A DNA stretch of 64,000 nucleotides from Propioniciclava soli (GTDB lineage: Bacteria > Actinomycetota > Actinomycetes > Propionibacteriales > Propionibacteriaceae). The notes beneath the pieces were generated by a model. That model did no database searches and had not been told where the DNA came from. It was given only the letters and a program-made list of their open reading frames with translations. Position numbers and translations under genes: made by a program. Positions 19,689 to 28,290 of this stretch are shown one piece after another (the stretch's first letter is position 1; each line of letters opens with the position of its first letter). The stretch is from positions 62,001-126,000 of the forward strand of contig NZ_JACYOT010000007.1 in NCBI RefSeq assembly GCF_014858005.1, in the 5' to 3' direction.

Positions 19689-21254
19689 ATGACCGACAGC
19701 AACGATCCCTCGAAGGGGTCCACCGATCCCTGGAAAAAGTCCGGCGACGCTTGGGATCGCTCGACGAATCCATGGGAGCAGCCGGTCGACCCGGCCCCCC
19801 ACGTCGCCGCCGTGGGCGTGCCCGGTGCGGTGGCCGCCCAGCCCGGCACCGTGGTCGACATGGTCGAGCCCGACGAGCCCGGCACGTCCGCCAAGTACTC
19901 CGGCGGCTCGAAGTACCGCACCTACCTGTTCATGTACGCCCTCGCCAGCCTCGGCATCTTCGCGATCTGGGGCTCGATGGGCGGCATCATCCTGCCCAAC
20001 CACGTGCAGTTGATCGAGTTCGGCAACTTCTTCACCGGCGCGGACGCCGGCGTTGATCTCGCCGCCCTGCAGAACCTCAAGGCCGCGGTCGAGGCAGGCA
20101 CGGCCACCCCCATCGCCGAGGAGCAGCGCCTGCTCGGCCTGCTCGCCGGCTTCGACGCCGCCCGCGCCCAGGGTCTGGCCACCGTCACCGCCGTCGGCGT
20201 GTTCGTGACGATGTTCATCCAGCCCATCGTGGGTGTGCTGTCGGATCGCACCCGCTCTCCGTGGGGGCGTCGCGCGCCCTACGTCGCTGCGGGCACGGTC
20301 CTGGGCGCGCTGCTGCTCATCGCCCTGCGCTACTCCACCACGATCGTGCTCATGGCCATCTTCTGGTCACTGGCGCAGCTGATCATCAACGTGGCCCAGG
20401 GCCCGCTGACGGCCACGGTCGCCGACCGTGTCGTGCCGGAGAAGATCGGCTCCGCCTCGGCCATCTCCGGCCTGGGCCTCATGGCCGGTGCCGTGCTGGG
20501 TTCCGTGGCCGCCGGCATGCTGTTCGGCGTCATGGGGCTGGACGCCTACTACCCCTTCGCCATCGCGCTGGCGGCGGGCGGCATCCTGTTCGTGCTCGTC
20601 TGCCGCGACCGGTCCTCCCAAGAGCTCGACGTCGAACCGCTCAACCTCTGGCGGTTCATCCTGTCGTTCTTCATCCCGCTGTTCGACGCCGACTATCGCT
20701 GGGTTTGGATTGCCAAGATCGTCATGATGTTCGGCTACACCGTCGGCACGACTTTCGGTTTCTTCATGCTGCAGGGCTACATCCAGCCGGCGCTCTCGCC
20801 GGCGGAGGCGACGGCGACGGCCCCACTGCTGTCGCTGGCGGGCTTCCCGTTCATGCTGGTCGCCATGGTCATCGCGGGCCGGTGGTCGGACCGCCTTATG
20901 CGGCGGAAGCCCTTCGTGTTCTGGGCCTCGATCATCGCCGCGGCCTCCTACCTGGTGCCGATCTTCTGGCCCGCGCTGCCGGCCCTGTTCATCCAGGCCA
21001 TCATCGGCGGCGCGGCGATGGGTACCTTCCTCGTGGTCGACCAGGCGCTGTTCATCGACGTCATCCCCGACAAGCGCACCGCCGGCCGTGACCTCGGCAT
21101 GGGTGCTCTCGGCGGCAACCTCGGTCAGGCCCTCGGCCCGATCGTGGGCGGCTGGATCGTCGCCTGGTCCGGTTACCAGATGGTGTGGATCGCCGCCGTG
21201 GCCATCGTGCTCGTGGCCGCCTTCGCCATCCTGCCCGTCAAACGCGCCAAGTAA
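19689..21254 (+). CDS. MFS sugar transporter with hydrophilic N-terminal extension
   Basis: A 521-residue, twelve-helix major facilitator. The loop IQPIVGVLSDRTRSPWGRRA is the signature region shared with sucrose/GPH-type sugar porters and with the second MFS protein at 43.8 kb. The first 70 or so residues are polar and contain a loose Trp repeat (DPWKKSGDAWDRSTNPWEQP). Standing between two GH3 genes with its own promoter, it probably imports beta-glucosides or oligosaccharides. ATG 19689 follows GAGGAG. Confidence 0.85.
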   Translation: MTDSNDPSKGSTDPWKKSGDAWDRSTNPWEQPVDPAPHVAAVGVPGAVAAQPGTVVDMVEPDEPGTSAKYSGGSKYRTYLFMYALASLGIFAIWGSMGGIILPNHVQLIEFGNFFTGADAGVDLAALQNLKAAVEAGTATPIAEEQRLLGLLAGFDAARAQGLATVTAVGVFVTMFIQPIVGVLSDRTRSPWGRRAPYVAAGTVLGALLLIALRYSTTIVLMAIFWSLAQLIINVAQGPLTATVADRVVPEKIGSASAISGLGLMAGAVLGSVAAGMLFGVMGLDAYYPFAIALAAGGILFVLVCRDRSSQELDVEPLNLWRFILSFFIPLFDADYRWVWIAKIVMMFGYTVGTTFGFFMLQGYIQPALSPAEATATAPLLSLAGFPFMLVAMVIAGRWSDRLMRRKPFVFWASIIAAASYLVPIFWPALPALFIQAIIGGAAMGTFLVVDQALFIDVIPDKRTAGRDLGMGALGGNLGQALGPIVGGWIVAWSGYQMVWIAAVAIVLVAAFAILPVKRAK

Positions 21255-21272
21255 CCCCACGCGCCGTCCGAC

Positions 21273-21317
21273 CACCACAGCCCACCCCACCACAGCCCAC
21301 CCCACCACAGCCCACCC
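21273..21317. repeat. Three tandem copies of a 15-bp unit
   Basis: CCACCACAGCCCACC is repeated three times exactly between the transporter stop and the second GH3 gene. On the complementary strand it is G-rich. No hairpin is apparent. Confidence 0.9.
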
Positions 21318-21390
21318 ACCGAGCCCGTGCCCGCGGCACCCCCGCCGCGGGCGTCCACCCCTGACCCGTTCCAGCACAAGGAGAGAACAG

Positions 21391-23631
21391 ATGAACGACG
21401 TCCCCGTGACCCGCAAGATCGCCCTCACCGGTGGCCTGAACTTCTGGAACACCCAGCCGATCCCCGAGGCGGACCTGCCGAAGATCCAGGTGTCGGACGG
21501 CCCGCACGGCCTGCGCATGCAGGACACGGAGGTGTCGGGGGACCACGTCGGCATGGGCGGGTCGGCCCCGGCCACCTGCTTCCCGCCGGCGGTGGGGCTC
21601 GCGTCCACCTGGAACCGTGAGCTGGCCGGCGAGGTCGGCGCCGCGCTGGCCGAGGAGGCGAAGGCGCTGAACGTCGGCGTCCTGCTCGGGCCGGGCATGA
21701 ACATCAAGCGCGACCCCCGCTGCGGGCGCAACTTCGAGTACTTCAGCGAGGATCCCTACGTCACCGGCGAGCTGGCGACCGCGTTCGTCCAGGGCGTGCA
21801 GGGCGGGGGCGTCGGCACGAGCCCGAAGCACTTCGCCGCCAACAACCAGGAGACCGACCGCCTGCGCCGCGACTCCCAGATCGACGAGCGCCCGCTGCGC
21901 GACATCTACCTCAACGCCTTCCGCAAGGTGGTGACGCAGGCGCAGCCGTGGACGATCATGTGCTCGTACAACAAGCTCAACGGCACGCAGGTGAGCAACC
22001 ACCGCTGGCTCCTCACCGATGTGCTGAAGAACGAGTGGGGCTTCGAGGGCCTCGTGGTCTCCGACTGGGGTGCGGTGGTCGATCGCGTGGCCGCGCTGAA
22101 GGCCGGCCTCGACCTCGAGATGCCCGCCAATGCGGCCGCCGAGCGCGCCACCGTGGCCGCCTACGAGGCCGGTGACCTCGACGAGGCCACCATCGACGGT
22201 GCCTACCAGCGCGTGGCGCGCATCGTCCGCAAGGCCGTCGACTCCCTGGCTGACGCCCCCGACAGCTTCGACGTCGAGGGCCACCACGCCCTCGGACGCC
22301 GCGCCGCCGAGCAGGCGATCGTGCTGCTGGCCAATGACGGCGTCCTGCCGCTGGCCAAGGACGCCGACGTGGTCGTCATCGGCGAGTTCGCTCGGACGCC
22401 GCGCTACCAGGGCGCCGGCTCGTCGCGGGTCAACCCGACGAAGGTGGACAACACGCTCGACCGGATCAACGAGCTGGCCGGTTCGCAGGTGCCGTTCGCG
22501 CCCGGTTTCTCGACCCAGCCGAACAAGCCGGCGCCGCAGAACGCGCACGCCGAGGCCGTCGAGCTGGCGCGCGGCGCGGGGACGGTGCTGCTGTTCCTGG
22601 GGCTCGGCGAGGCCCACGAGTCCGAGGGCTACGACCGTGACGACATCGACCTGCCCGCCGAGCAGCTCGCGTTGCTGGACGACATCCTGGCCGTCAACGA
22701 GAACGTCGTCGTGGTGCTGAGCAACGGCTCCTCGGTGCTGCTGCCGTTCCGGGCCAAGGTGCGCGCCATCGTCGAGGGCTGGCTGCTCGGCCAGGCCGGC
22801 GGCCCGGCGCTCGCCGATGTGCTGTACGGCGAGGTCAACCCGTCCGGCAAGCTCACCGAGACGATTCCGGAGCGCCTCGAGGACGTGCCCAGCTTCTACA
22901 ACTTCCCCGGTGACGTGAACGGCGTCCGCTACGGCGAGGGCCTGTTCGTCGGCTACCGCGGCTATGACAAGGCGAATCTCGACGTCGCCTACCCGTTCGG
23001 CCACGGCCTGAGCTACACCTCGTTCGCCTACGCGGACGTGTCGGCGACGGCGTCCGGCAACGCCATCACCGTGCAGGTGACCGTGACGAACACCGGCGAG
23101 CGGGCCGGCCGCGAGGTCGTCCAGGTGTACGTGTCGAAGCCCGACTCCGAGGTCGTGCGCGTGCCGCGCGAGCTCAAGGGCTTCGCCGACGTGACGCTCG
23201 AGCCCGGGGCGTCCGAGACGCTCACCATCGAGATCCCGGCCGAGGAGCTCGGCTACTGGGAGGTGCGCGACGCCGCGCACGTCATCGAGGGCGGTACGTA
23301 CGTCGTCGAGGTCGGCGCGTCGAGCCGCGACCTGCGGGGCCGCGCCGGGGTGGAGCTCGAGGGCGACGCCCCCGTGCGTCCGCTGACGATGCAGTCGACC
23401 ATGGGCGAGGCGCTGTCCGTGCCCGGCTTCGCCGATCGGCTGCAGGCCATGATGGCCGACCTGTTCGGTACGGGGGACCAGGACGGCGAAGGGCTCGGCA
23501 GCGACGCCATGCGGATGATGCAGGACTTCCCGATCCGGGGCATGGCCGGCTTCACCGGGCGCGAGCCCGAGGAGCTGCAGGCGATGCTCGACGAGGTGAA
23601 CGCCAGCCGCGCGTCGGGCGCGGATCGCTGA
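21391..23631 (+). CDS. Beta-glucosidase, glycoside hydrolase family 3 (second copy)
   Basis: A 746-residue cytoplasmic GH3 enzyme of a different branch from the 16.8-kb copy. It has LGPGMNIKRDPRCGRNFEYF, SPKHFAANNQETDR, and the nucleophile Asp225 in VVSDWGAV. The second domain has LFLGLGEAHESEGYDR, and PFGHGLSYTSFAY starts a fibronectin-III-like domain. The last 80 residues or so form a Met-rich helical tail. ATG 21391 has AAGGAGAG upstream. The GH1 gene begins 1 bp after its stop. Likely beta-glucosides or gentiobiose-like substrates. Confidence 0.92.
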   Translation: MNDVPVTRKIALTGGLNFWNTQPIPEADLPKIQVSDGPHGLRMQDTEVSGDHVGMGGSAPATCFPPAVGLASTWNRELAGEVGAALAEEAKALNVGVLLGPGMNIKRDPRCGRNFEYFSEDPYVTGELATAFVQGVQGGGVGTSPKHFAANNQETDRLRRDSQIDERPLRDIYLNAFRKVVTQAQPWTIMCSYNKLNGTQVSNHRWLLTDVLKNEWGFEGLVVSDWGAVVDRVAALKAGLDLEMPANAAAERATVAAYEAGDLDEATIDGAYQRVARIVRKAVDSLADAPDSFDVEGHHALGRRAAEQAIVLLANDGVLPLAKDADVVVIGEFARTPRYQGAGSSRVNPTKVDNTLDRINELAGSQVPFAPGFSTQPNKPAPQNAHAEAVELARGAGTVLLFLGLGEAHESEGYDRDDIDLPAEQLALLDDILAVNENVVVVLSNGSSVLLPFRAKVRAIVEGWLLGQAGGPALADVLYGEVNPSGKLTETIPERLEDVPSFYNFPGDVNGVRYGEGLFVGYRGYDKANLDVAYPFGHGLSYTSFAYADVSATASGNAITVQVTVTNTGERAGREVVQVYVSKPDSEVVRVPRELKGFADVTLEPGASETLTIEIPAEELGYWEVRDAAHVIEGGTYVVEVGASSRDLRGRAGVELEGDAPVRPLTMQSTMGEALSVPGFADRLQAMMADLFGTGDQDGEGLGSDAMRMMQDFPIRGMAGFTGREPEELQAMLDEVNASRASGADR

Positions 23632-23632
23632 C

Positions 23633-24889
23633 GTGCCCCCCACCGTTCGGGGCGTGCTGCGCGACGACTTCCTCTGGGGCGCGGCCACGGCCGCGCACCA
23701 GATCGAGGGCAACAACGTCAACGCCGACTTCTGGGCGGCGGAGCACGCCGGGCTGCCGCACCTGAAGGAGCCCAGCGGGGACGCCTGCGATTCCTACCAC
23801 CGCTTCGGCGAGGACATCCGGCTGCTCGCCGAGGCGGGGCTGAAGGCGTACCGGTTCAGCATCGAGTGGGCGCGCATCGAGCCCGAGCGCGGCCACGTCA
23901 GCCGGGCCGAGCTGCTGCACTACCGGGACATGATCGACACCTGCCACGCGTTCGGGGTGGAGCCGATCATCACGCTGCACCACTTCACCAGCCCGCGCTG
24001 GTTCGCGTCGGCCGGGGGCTTCATGGCCCCGGACGCCGTGGAGCGGTTCAGTGCCTACGTCGCGGCCGTGTGCCCGATCTTGCACGACGTGAACTGGGTG
24101 GTGACCGTCAACGAGCCGAACATCCTCGCGCTGTTCAGCCGCATGACGGCCACGCCGGAGGGGGCGGCGTCCGAGGGGGCGGCGTCCGAAGCGAACGGGG
24201 CAGGGGAGGCCGGGTCGGACCAGACCGCGACCGTGGCGATGGCGCAGCTCCCGATGCCGTCGCTGGAGTTCGCCGCCCGGATCGGCGAGGTGCACCGGGC
24301 GGCCGTCCGGATCCTCCGCGACCAGACGGCCGCGAAGGTCGGCTGGGCGGTCGCCGCGCAGGCGTTCACGCCCACCGAGGGCAACGAGGCGGTGTTCGAG
24401 AAGGTCTTCCATGCGTGGGAGGGGGCCTACTACGAGGCCAGCGCGGGCGACGACTTCGTCGGGATCCAGGCGTACACGAGCCAACCAGTGGACGCGAACG
24501 GCCCCGTGCCCCACCCGCCGAGCCCGGAGAACTCCCTCGCCGGTTGGGCCTACCGCCCGGACGCCCTGGGCATCAACGTCGCCCGGGTGTGGGAGAAGTA
24601 CGGCCTGCCGATCTTCGTCACCGAGAACGGCATCGCCACCGACGACGACACCCGCCGCATCGCCTACACCACCGGTGCCCTGCAGGGCATGAAGGACGCC
24701 GTCGCCGACGGCGCCGAGGTGCTCGGCTACACCCACTGGTCGCTGCTCGACAACTACGAGTGGGGCAGCTACACCCCGACCTTCGGGCTCATCGCGGTGA
24801 ACCGGGCCGGGGACTTCGAGCGGACGCCCAAGCCCTCGCTGGCGTGGCTCGGCCGGGTCGCGGCGTCCAACGGCGAGGACCTCGGCTGA
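23633..24889 (+). CDS. Beta-glucosidase-type glycoside hydrolase, family 1
   Basis: This 418-residue GH1 enzyme starts with the family signature DFLWGAATAAHQIEGNN. The acid/base is Glu161 in VNEPN and the nucleophile Glu331 in VTENG. GYTHWSLLDNYEW closes the barrel. It is somewhat shorter than the usual 440-480 residues, and residues about 175-200 are a low-complexity insert. The DNA there carries an exact 15-bp tandem duplication (24158-24187). GTG 23633 lies 1 bp after the GH3 stop, so the pair is coupled. Whether it takes beta-glucosides or phospho-beta-glucosides is unresolved. Confidence 0.9.
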   Translation: MPPTVRGVLRDDFLWGAATAAHQIEGNNVNADFWAAEHAGLPHLKEPSGDACDSYHRFGEDIRLLAEAGLKAYRFSIEWARIEPERGHVSRAELLHYRDMIDTCHAFGVEPIITLHHFTSPRWFASAGGFMAPDAVERFSAYVAAVCPILHDVNWVVTVNEPNILALFSRMTATPEGAASEGAASEANGAGEAGSDQTATVAMAQLPMPSLEFAARIGEVHRAAVRILRDQTAAKVGWAVAAQAFTPTEGNEAVFEKVFHAWEGAYYEASAGDDFVGIQAYTSQPVDANGPVPHPPSPENSLAGWAYRPDALGINVARVWEKYGLPIFVTENGIATDDDTRRIAYTTGALQGMKDAVADGAEVLGYTHWSLLDNYEWGSYTPTFGLIAVNRAGDFERTPKPSLAWLGRVAASNGEDLG

Positions 24890-24920
24890 GGTTCGACCCG
24901 TCCAGGGTCAGGTGAACGGC

Positions 24921-25358
24921 TCAGGCCCGCAGCCCGGTGAGCGTCGCCTCGACGCGCCGGGCGCGGGTCTCGGGCCGCTTCGCGCCCTCGATGGCCTCGG
25001 CGGCCTCGCGCCGCTTCGTGTAGCTCCACGCCTCCCAGGTGCGCTGCAGGGCGGGCTCCGCGGCGAACGCCTCGGCCAGCTCGGCGGGCACCTCGACCGT
25101 CCGTTCGGCCGTGTCGAGGGTGAGGTCGAGGGTGTAGGTCCGGCCGGCCTCGACCCCGGTCAGGGCCTTGTTGGCCTTGCTCAGCCCGATGAGGAAGCAC
25201 CCACCCATGGGGGCGATGGAGGTGTGCAACGTCGCGTCGCCCACGGTGACCACCACCTTGGGGCGCTTGCCGCCGCCGAGTTCGGCGATGACCGACTCGG
25301 GCACCCGGAAGCCGGTGTTGGACGCCGTGATCGCCTCGGCGGTCAGCTCGATCTGCAT
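24921..25358 (-). CDS. DUF1905 / YdeI-OmpD-associated family protein
   Basis: A 145-residue protein of two parts: an N-terminal DUF1905-type beta domain (VIAELGGGKRPKVVVTVG) and a C-terminal YdeI/OmdA helical domain (WEAWSYTKRREAAEAIEGAK). Members are linked to bacteriocin or peptide resistance, but the biochemical role is not established. It lies 12 bp after the DinB-like gene on the same strand and is convergent with the GH1 gene. Confidence 0.8.
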   Translation of the reverse strand: MQIELTAEAITASNTGFRVPESVIAELGGGKRPKVVVTVGDATLHTSIAPMGGCFLIGLSKANKALTGVEAGRTYTLDLTLDTAERTVEVPAELAEAFAAEPALQRTWEAWSYTKRREAAEAIEGAKRPETRARRVEATLTGLRA

Positions 25359-25370
25359 GGCGCGTGGGGC

Positions 25371-25919
25371 TCAGGCGCCGACGTCGTGGGTGTGGTGCAC
25401 GAGGTCGTGCGCGAAGTACTGCCCGAGCGTGGCGGCGGTGAACACCGAGCCGTTCGAGCGGACGCCCTGCCAGTTCCACTGGTCGCCGACCGGCTCCGAC
25501 CAGGCCTTCTGGGCCGCGGCACCGCGCTCCTTCACGAGAATCGCGGTCACGTGCCCGTTGGCCTGCCAGTACTCCTTCTCTGCGGCGGCCGCGTCGGCGT
25601 CGAAGTCGTCGAAGCGGGCGCCGGCCCCGACACTGTCGAGGATGAGGCGCAGACGGTCGCCCATCACCTCCATCAGGTCGGCCACGTGCTGGGCGTACTC
25701 GATGGTGGACCAGGTGCGCGGCGCGGGGCGCAGGGCGGCGTCTGGCCGCTCGACCGTGACGGTGAACCGCTCGGTGACGTCGGCGATGACGGCGGGGATC
25801 TGCTCGGGGGCCAACGCGCCGGCGTCGAAACCGCACTCGGGGCAGGGGCGGTCGAGCACCCACGTCCAGTCCTTGGCGTCCGGGGTCGTGGGTTCGGGCG
25901 GGGTGGTCTGCTCGGTCAC
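25371..25919 (-). CDS. DinB-like superfamily protein
   Basis: A 182-residue protein with the four-helix DinB / mycothiol-dependent maleylpyruvate isomerase fold. Candidate metal ligands are His in TWSTIEYAQHV near residue 78 and the cluster FAHDLVHHTHD near the C-terminus. An N-terminal CPECG pair precedes the fold. Many actinobacterial relatives are thiol-dependent transferases. The GTG start gives the first in-frame Met of the conserved part. It forms a two-gene operon with the DUF1905 protein and diverges from the histidine kinase. Confidence 0.78.
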   Translation of the reverse strand: MTEQTTPPEPTTPDAKDWTWVLDRPCPECGFDAGALAPEQIPAVIADVTERFTVTVERPDAALRPAPRTWSTIEYAQHVADLMEVMGDRLRLILDSVGAGARFDDFDADAAAAEKEYWQANGHVTAILVKERGAAAQKAWSEPVGDQWNWQGVRSNGSVFTAATLGQYFAHDLVHHTHDVGA

Positions 25920-25963
25920 GGGCCGAGCCTAGCCGCGGCGGCGCCCTGCGGCATGATGCAGCC

Positions 25964-27343
25964 ATGGACGAACGTCGTGCCCCGCTGCGGTGGGGGATCC
26001 GCGGGCGCATCACCACGGTGGCGACCCTGCTCGTCGGGGTGGCCCTGCTCCTCGGCATCGGGGTGTTCGCCAACGTCCTGTTCCGGGTGCTCGCCAACCA
26101 GCTGCAGGCGTCGGCCATCTCCCAGGCCGGCCTCGTGGCCCGGGCCGTCGCCGATCGCGGGCCGGCTTCCGTCCGCGGCACCGACGTGACATCGGCCTTC
26201 GACGTCCAGGTGGTCGACCCGTACGGCAACGTCGCCTACACCACCAGCGACAGCACGCCGCTGGCCGCGCTGCGACCGCTGCCGGGTGGGGTGCTCGCCG
26301 AGGGCGGCGGGGGCTGGTGGTGGCCGTTCGTGGCGGAGGAGGCCCCCATCGTCGCGGCGCAAGGGGTCGAGTACGACGGGGCGCCGTGGGCCGTTCTGGT
26401 GGCCACGCCCCTGGGCCGGCCGCACGAGACGGTCTCGATCACCGTGGGTGTGCTGCTGGCGTCCCTGCCGCTCGTGCTGGCGCTGGTGGCCGTCGTCGCG
26501 TGGTGGGTGGTGGGCCGCGCGCTGCGGCCGGTGGAGGATCTCCGCGCCCAGGTCGAGGCGATCGGCGCGACCCGGCTGGGCGAGCGCGTGCCGGTGCCCG
26601 ACTCGCGCGACGAGATTGCCGCGCTGGCCGTCACCATGAACGCCATGCTGGCCCGCCTCGCGGCCGCCCGCGAGGCCCAGCTGCTCTTCGTCGCCGACGC
26701 CAGCCACGAGTTGCGCTCGCCGGTGACCGCGCTGAGCGGGGCGCTGGAGCTCATCGGGGACGGGTCGGACGGCCAGGTCGTCGGCGACCTCGTGCCGCTC
26801 ATGCGCTCCGAGACCGAGCGCCTGGGGACGCTCGTCGCCGGCCTGCTCTACCTCGCCCGGGCCGACGCCCAGCCGGCGCCGACCCGGGTCGACGTCGACC
26901 TCGACGACCTCGCGCTGGCCGAGGTGACCCGGCTGCGGGCGGGTTCCGGGCCCCGGTCCGGGGCGGGAGCGGGCATCGAGGTGCGCGGCCACATCGCGCC
27001 CGTCCGGGTGGTGGGGGATCCGGAGGCGCTCACGCACCTGCTGCGCAACCTCGGCGACAACGCGGTGCGGCACGCCGCGAGCCGCGTGGTGGTCGGCGTG
27101 GGTGCCGCCGACGCCGTCGCCACCCTCACGGTCGAGGACGACGGGGCCGGCGTTCCGCCCGCCGAGCGGGGCCGGATCTTCGAGCGCTTCGTCCGGCTCG
27201 ACGCGGCGCGCTCCCGCGACGCGGGCGGCGCGGGCCTCGGGCTCGCGATCGTCGCCGAGATCGCCCGCTCCCACGGGGGCACGGTGCGGGTCGACGACTC
27301 GCCAAGCCTGGGGGGTGCCCGGTTCACCGTGACGGTTTCGTGA
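25964..27343 (+). CDS. Sensor histidine kinase, HAMP type
   Basis: A 459-residue membrane kinase: helix about 20-42, extracytoplasmic sensor about 43-150, second helix about 153-178, HAMP about 180-230, dimerisation domain with the phosphorylated His248 in DASHELRSPV, and ATPase domain with NLGDNAVRH, VEDDGAGVP and GLGLAIV. Its partner is the convergent OmpR-type regulator at 27.5 kb. The next gene beyond is an HtrA-like protease, which suggests an envelope-stress circuit like MprB. CATGAT about 7 bp before the ATG suggests a leaderless start. Confidence 0.93.
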   Translation: MDERRAPLRWGIRGRITTVATLLVGVALLLGIGVFANVLFRVLANQLQASAISQAGLVARAVADRGPASVRGTDVTSAFDVQVVDPYGNVAYTTSDSTPLAALRPLPGGVLAEGGGGWWWPFVAEEAPIVAAQGVEYDGAPWAVLVATPLGRPHETVSITVGVLLASLPLVLALVAVVAWWVVGRALRPVEDLRAQVEAIGATRLGERVPVPDSRDEIAALAVTMNAMLARLAAAREAQLLFVADASHELRSPVTALSGALELIGDGSDGQVVGDLVPLMRSETERLGTLVAGLLYLARADAQPAPTRVDVDLDDLALAEVTRLRAGSGPRSGAGAGIEVRGHIAPVRVVGDPEALTHLLRNLGDNAVRHAASRVVVGVGAADAVATLTVEDDGAGVPPAERGRIFERFVRLDAARSRDAGGAGLGLAIVAEIARSHGGTVRVDDSPSLGGARFTVTVS

Positions 27344-27420
27344 CAGTGAGTGCGCGCTCACTCGCGCGCTGAGGCGGGACAAGGCGCGGGTGCGCGATCG
27401 AGTGTCACGTTTTCCTCGCT
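27342..27420. repeat. Two-ended interspersed element, copy 2
   Basis: It begins at the kinase stop codon and fills most of the gap to the convergent regulator. The left end GACAGTGAGTGCGCGCTCAC and right end ATCGAGTGTCAC (from 27397) are exactly 55 bp apart, as in copy 1; GTTTTCCTCGC follows. The middle 33 bp differ completely from copy 1. In this position it could also act as a transcription terminator. Confidence 0.85.
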
Positions 27421-27466
27421 CGGGCCCGATCACGGGCACCCCAGCGGTGGGCAGCGGCGCGGAGGG

Positions 27467-28141
27467 TCAGCCGTCGTCGCGCAGCCGGTAGCCCACGCCC
27501 CGCACCGTTTCGATCGAGGTTGCGCCGAAGGGTGCGTCCACCTTCCTGCGGAGGTAGCCGATGTAGACCTCGACGACGTTGGGGTCCCCGTCGTAGGCGC
27601 TGTCCCACACGTTCTGCAGGATCTGCGTCTTGCTCAGCGCGGCGTTCGGGTGCCGCAGCAGGTATTCGAGCAGCGCGAACTCCCTCGGGGTGAGGCTCAC
27701 CGGGGTGCCGTCCCGGGTCACGGTGTGGGCGCCCGGGTCGAGCTCGATCCCCGCCGCGCTGACCGTCACCGGACGCTCCGGCGTGCCGCGGCGCTGGAGC
27801 GCACGCAGCCGGGCCTTCAACACGACGAGGCTGAACGGCTTGGTCAGGTAGTCGTCGGCGCCGAGGTCGAAGGCGTCCTCCTGGTCGTACTCGCCGTCCT
27901 TGGCGGTGAGCATGAGCACGGGGGTCCACACTCGGCGGCTGCGGAGGTGCTTCAGCACGTCGTAGCCGTTGAGTCGCGGCAGCATGATGTCGAGGACGAT
28001 GACGTCGTAGGAGCCCTGCGTGGCGGCCACCAGGCCCTGGGCGCCGTCGCGCTCCACGTCCACCACGTGGCCCTCACCCGTCAGCCCGCGGCGCACGACC
28101 TCCGCGATGGCCGGGTCGTCCTCCACGACGAGCACCCGCAT
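27467..28141 (-). CDS. OmpR-family response regulator
   Basis: A 224-residue DNA-binding regulator. The receiver domain has the acidic pair Asp8-Asp9, phospho-acceptor Asp51 in LDIMLPRLNG and Lys in TKPFS. The C-terminal winged helix includes LTPREFALLEYLL and VEVYIGYLRRKVD. It is convergent with its presumed kinase and divergent from the S1C protease. The 149-bp gap on that side carries direct CTGAG repeats 11 bp apart, the geometry this family binds. Confidence 0.93.
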   Translation of the reverse strand: MRVLVVEDDPAIAEVVRRGLTGEGHVVDVERDGAQGLVAATQGSYDVIVLDIMLPRLNGYDVLKHLRSRRVWTPVLMLTAKDGEYDQEDAFDLGADDYLTKPFSLVVLKARLRALQRRGTPERPVTVSAAGIELDPGAHTVTRDGTPVSLTPREFALLEYLLRHPNAALSKTQILQNVWDSAYDGDPNVVEVYIGYLRRKVDAPFGATSIETVRGVGYRLRDDG

Positions 28142-28197
28142 GGTTCCCTCCTCAGCAACGCTGCCCCCATCCTGCCGGGTCAGGGCCCGGCGCGCGC

Positions 28198-28242
28198 CTG
28201 AGCGCGCGCTGAGAGCGGCGCCCGTCCTTCGCGTTCTCTCAG
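28198..28242. promoter_or_regulatory. CTGAG repeats between response regulator and protease
   Basis: CTGAG at 28198-28202 and CTGAGAG at 28209-28215 are direct repeats one helical turn apart. CTCTCAG at 28236-28242 is the inverted copy of the second. OmpR-type regulators bind direct repeats with this phase, and the layout recalls the mycobacterial MprA site before pepD. Binding by the adjacent regulator is an inference. Confidence 0.5.
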
Positions 28243-28290
28243 CCGGCGCGAGGCACCCTCTCTGTGTTGATCGTCCCGAAAGGAACTCCC

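Noticed and set aside
21088-21390. N-terminal extension of the second GH3 protein
   Set aside because: It overlaps the transporter and reads through the 15-bp repeat. ATG 21391 has AAGGAGAG and begins the conserved domain.
24912-26189. 425-codon plus-strand frame
   Set aside because: Antisense to the DUF1905 and DinB-like genes, which have recognisable domains and tight spacing.
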